Shown one piece after another: positions 6,232 through 8,005 of a DNA stretch of 8,005 bases (its first letter is position 1; each line of letters begins with the position of its first letter). The notes beneath the pieces were generated by a model, which saw only the letters and a list, made by a program, of their open reading frames with translations, was not told the DNA's origin and did not search any database. The stretch comes from Ruminococcus sp. UBA4350 (lineage in GTDB: Bacteria; Bacillota; Clostridia; Oscillospirales; Ruminococcaceae): NCBI GenBank assembly GCA_002394125.1, contig DGSY01000160.1:1-8005 (forward strand), written 5' to 3'. Made by a program: the position numbers and the translations under genes.

Positions 6232-6819
6232 ATGACCGTACACCGGCTCTCAGCCCGCTCCGTGAAGGTCATTCTTTCAGCGGAGGAACTGCAATTTTTC
6301 GTGACGGAGCCGGATGCCGCTCCCGATTCGCCGCAGATGATGCGGCTGCTTGCCGTGATGCTCGCACAGGCTGAGCGCGTCAGCGGCATCCCGTTTTCGC
6401 AGATGCCTGTGACCGTCGAGCTGCTGCGCGCACAGAACGGCAGTCTAGCTGTCTATTTCACCGCGCATTCCGATCAGCCGGAAAAGCCGAAGCGCGGCCG
6501 GAGGGATCCGGTCAGGCTTGCGGCACGCTTCACCGACAAGGAAGCGCTGTGCGAATGCTGCGGGCAGCTCAGGGCTCATGCGGAGACCGTCCGGAGCAGT
6601 ATTCTCTGCCGCTACCGCGGGGCATTTGTGCTGTCGCTCGGACTGCGCAGAAGCGGCGCACAGACCGTGCATCATATTCTTATGGAATACGGCCGCCCCT
6701 ACCGGCTCTCCGCGATCGGCAGAGCGCGTCTGACCGAATACGGCGAATGCATCTATGACCGCGACGCCGTCACGCGGATACTCAGCTCCCGGCAATCGGA
6801 ATCTCCGATGGATTTATAA
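6232..6819 (+). CDS. mecA: Adaptor protein MecA (ClpC adaptor)
   Basis: This 195-residue protein has both halves of MecA. Residues 1-80 fit the N-terminal substrate-binding part: VKVILSAEELQFF, MMRLLAVMLAQAERVSG, PVTVELLRAQNGSLAVYFT. A basic, Pro-rich linker (PEKPKRGRRDP) runs from 83 to 93. Residues about 95-185 fit the C-terminal ClpC-binding part: ARFTDKEALCECCGQL, ILCRYRGAFVLSL, HHILMEYGRPYRLS, ARLTEYGECIYDRDAVTRIL. MecA brings selected proteins to the ClpCP protease and helps assemble ClpC. In B. subtilis it controls competence through ComK. The targets here are unknown. The ATG at 6232 has AAAGGA ten bases upstream; an in-frame TTG at 6193 would only add residues that do not look like MecA. 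Divergence from the rnf-like operon gives no clear functional link. Confidence 0.82.
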   Translation: MTVHRLSARSVKVILSAEELQFFVTEPDAAPDSPQMMRLLAVMLAQAERVSGIPFSQMPVTVELLRAQNGSLAVYFTAHSDQPEKPKRGRRDPVRLAARFTDKEALCECCGQLRAHAETVRSSILCRYRGAFVLSLGLRRSGAQTVHHILMEYGRPYRLSAIGRARLTEYGECIYDRDAVTRILSSRQSESPMDL

Positions 6820-6863
6820 TGAGGCTCCGCCTCAAACTCCGTCAAAGGGACATTGTCCCTTTG
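6820..6863 (+). terminator. Two hairpins after mecA
   Basis: Directly after the mecA TAA is TGAGGC-TCC-GCCTCA (6820-6834). Eight bases on is a second, longer stem, CAAAGGGAC with GTCCCTTTG (6843-6851 and 6855-6863), closed by a 3-nt loop. Only a weak T-run (GATTTT) follows some bases later, so a classical terminator is possible but not certain. The remaining stretch to 7004 holds no gene I can support. Confidence 0.5.
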
Positions 6864-7004
6864 AAATCCCGATTTTAGAAAAGTGAGCAAATATGTTTCT
6901 TTTCGCTTACAACTCAAAACGGAAGTTTGAGGATTCGGTTTTGCACAGCAAACTCAACACAGCAAAGTGCGGAAAGCCTTCATCATAAATCCGCCGGAGG
7001 TATT

Positions 7005-7661
7005 TTAATCAGTGATTTTCCCAAGACTCTGCACGGCAGCTGCGGGATCGTCCGCGCCGAGCAGATAGGAGCCGGCTACGAGATAATCCGCGCCGGCCTC
7101 ACGGCAGATCGCGGCGGTCTCCGCATTGATGCCGCCGTCCACCTCGATATGCAGCGGAAGCTGCTGCTCCGTCATGATGCGGCGCAGCGTTCGGATCTTC
7201 GGAACGGTCTCCGGCATGAACGCCTGACCGCCCAGCCCCGGCCGGACTGTCATCACGAGAATGAAATCATCCTTCTGCATCTGCGGCAGATACGGCAGCA
7301 CGGCTTCGGCCGGTGTTTCCGGTGAGACCGCGATGCCTGCGGGGATGCCGAGGCTGTGGATGATCCGGAGCGTTTCCGCCGGATCGGTATCGCTTTCGAT
7401 GTGGAAGGAAAGCAGATCGGCGCCCGCTTTCACAAAGCGCTCCGCAAAGCGGTGCGGCTGCGCGATCATCAGATGCACGTCGATCGGCATCGGCGTACAG
7501 CGGCGCAGCGTTTCCAGAACGGGCAGCCCGAAGGAGAGATTATCGACAAAGCATCCGTCCATGACATCATAGTGCAGCGCGTCCGCACCGGCGCGCCTGA
7601 CAAGCTCTGCGACCTCTGCCAGATGCGCGAGATCGCCGTTGAGAATGGATGCTGATATCAT
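7005..7661 (-). CDS. rpe: Ribulose-phosphate 3-epimerase
   Basis: This 218-residue TIM-barrel enzyme interconverts D-ribulose 5-phosphate and D-xylulose 5-phosphate in the cytosolic pentose phosphate pathway. All family motifs are in order: ISASILNGDLAHL (2-14), ALHYDVMDGCFVDNLSFG (28-45), PIDVHLMI (59-66), FHIESD (86-91), VMTVRPGLGGQAF (136-148), HIEVDGGI (171-178) and ADYLVAGSYLLG (191-202). The metal ligands His30, Asp32, His63 and Asp175 are present, and Asp32 and Asp175 are also the expected acid/base pair. A small variation is V-RPGLGG where NPGFGG is usual. The ATG at 7661 follows AGGGAGG by about nine bases. The frame is open further upstream to 7820, but that part contains the promoter. 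The gene stands alone, with mecA converging on it. Confidence 0.93.
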   Translation of the reverse strand: MISASILNGDLAHLAEVAELVRRAGADALHYDVMDGCFVDNLSFGLPVLETLRRCTPMPIDVHLMIAQPHRFAERFVKAGADLLSFHIESDTDPAETLRIIHSLGIPAGIAVSPETPAEAVLPYLPQMQKDDFILVMTVRPGLGGQAFMPETVPKIRTLRRIMTEQQLPLHIEVDGGINAETAAICREAGADYLVAGSYLLGADDPAAAVQSLGKITD

Positions 7662-7684
7662 CGGAATGATCCTCCCTGATAAAA

Positions 7685-7718
7685 ACTGTTTTGATGCATA
7701 CACTGTTTGAATGCATAC
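7685..7718 (-). repeat. Two tandem 17-bp repeats in the rpe leader
   Basis: Positions 7685-7701 and 7702-7718 are head-to-tail copies of ACTGTTTKRATGCATAC, identical at 15 of 17 bases, each containing the palindrome ATGCAT (7694-7699 and 7711-7716). They lie between the predicted transcription start (about 7719) and the ribosome site of rpe. Tandem sites spaced about 1.6 helix turns apart at a start point would suit an operator. No regulator is encoded in the window. Confidence 0.6.
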
Positions 7719-7725
7719 ATTGTAT

Positions 7726-7754
7726 ATTATATCCCAATTTCGGATTTTCGTCAA
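7726..7754 (-). promoter_or_regulatory. Sigma-A type promoter of rpe
   Basis: The minus strand has TTGACG (7754-7749), a 17-nt spacer and a perfect TATAAT (7731-7726). Transcription would start near 7719, leaving a leader of about 58 nt that contains the tandem repeats. Confidence 0.88.
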
Positions 7755-7822
7755 GCATTCAGCGGAGTTCGCGGCAGATTTCCCGGATTTTATGGAAGCA
7801 TCCAAAACTTTCGGCGGCACAC

Positions 7823-7851
7823 TTTACAATCCTGTGAAAATCATGTATAAT
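7823..7851 (+). promoter_or_regulatory. Sigma-A type promoter driving the right-edge element
   Basis: TTTACA (7823-7828), 17 nt, then TATAAT (7846-7851). Transcription should start near 7858. The -10 box lies inside the palindrome TGTAT-A-ATACA (7844-7854), which could bind a repressor or be chance. It points away from rpe, giving two back-to-back promoters within about 130 bp. Confidence 0.75.
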
Positions 7852-7859
7852 ACATATTG

Positions 7860-8005
7860 ATGTCCCAACTATCTCTTGATGATATCTGCTTGTCTTTTTG
7901 CCGTGATACTGCGTTAGAAATCCTTGCCTTGCGTCAGCAAGGCGGCGGCTTTCTGCCTTGTCTCACGACAAAAATCCTGCGCATCTATTCTTCAAGATTT
8001 AATTG
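7860..8005 (+). other. Long imperfect palindrome behind a promoter: structured RNA or intergenic repeat candidate
   Basis: The sequence folds back on itself around a centre at 7934.5. The apical hairpin is CCTTGC-GTCA-GCAAGG (7927-7942). Next come AGAAA with TTTCT (7916-7920 and 7950-7954), then TTTTTGCCGTGA with TCACGACAAAAA (7895-7906 and 7963-7974, one mismatch), and at the outer end TCTTGA with TCAAGA (7874-7879 and 7992-7997). The arms are symmetric to within one or two bases over about 125 nt. A frame from the ATG at 7860 is open for 48 codons to the edge (MSQLSLDDICLSFCRD...), but the ATG sits only about two bases after the predicted start and has no ribosome site. A non-coding RNA or palindromic repeat is therefore the better reading. 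Confidence 0.5.

Noticed and set aside
7685..7718. CRISPR-like direct repeats
   Set aside because: There are only two adjacent 17-bp units with no spacer between them and no cas genes.
7662..7820. Longer rpe reading frame with about 53 extra N-terminal residues
   Set aside because: The extension crosses the promoter and tandem repeats, and the family begins at the ISASIL motif, directly after the ATG at 7661 with its good ribosome site.

Overview
The window looks like chromosomal DNA of a spore-forming, anaerobic gut Firmicute, most likely Ruminococcus or a close Oscillospiraceae relative. This is inference. It rests on a cotJ spore-coat operon, a secreted leucine-rich-repeat protein with PATCT-type cysteine modules, a Thr-rich linker in a membrane-anchored protein, a MecA adaptor of clostridial type, and strong AGGAGG ribosome sites. 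I see no tRNA, rRNA, CRISPR array or transposase.

Layout, left to right. (1) 1-1538, minus: the first 512 residues of a large secreted surface protein, running off the left edge. Its own sigma-A type promoter (1704-1732) and a leader of about 160 nt lie upstream. (2) 1759-2551, minus: cotJA, cotJB and a cotJC cut off after 65 residues, in the middle of its metal-binding motif. (3) 2672-2713: a strong terminator hairpin. (4) 2727-6166, minus: a tightly packed operon of rnfD-like, rnfE-like and rnfA-like membrane genes plus a membrane-anchored DUF4015-type glycosidase-like protein. (5) 6232-6819, plus: divergent mecA, followed by two hairpins. (6) 7005-7661, minus: rpe (ribulose-phosphate 3-epimerase) with a clear promoter and a tandem repeat in its leader. 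(7) 7823-8005, plus: a second clear promoter firing into a long, symmetric, imperfect palindrome that may be a structured RNA or an intergenic repeat.

The most unusual part is region 4. The three Rnf-like proteins keep the family fold and operon-style packing. By my by-eye alignment, however, RnfD has Leu where the FMN-carrying Thr should be, and all four cysteines expected to hold the intramembrane iron centre in RnfA and RnfE are replaced. No rnfB, rnfC or rnfG lies in the window, and rnfD is the first gene of the set. The fourth gene's DUF4015-like domain also seems to lack the usual Asp in its FDY-R-FP motif. The set may be a former electron-transfer core kept for another membrane role together with a surface sugar-binding or sugar-cleaving protein. 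That is a hypothesis.

The other notable point is that cotJC is broken while cotJA and cotJB look intact, with AT-rich DNA and the promoter of the surface-protein gene starting just past the break.
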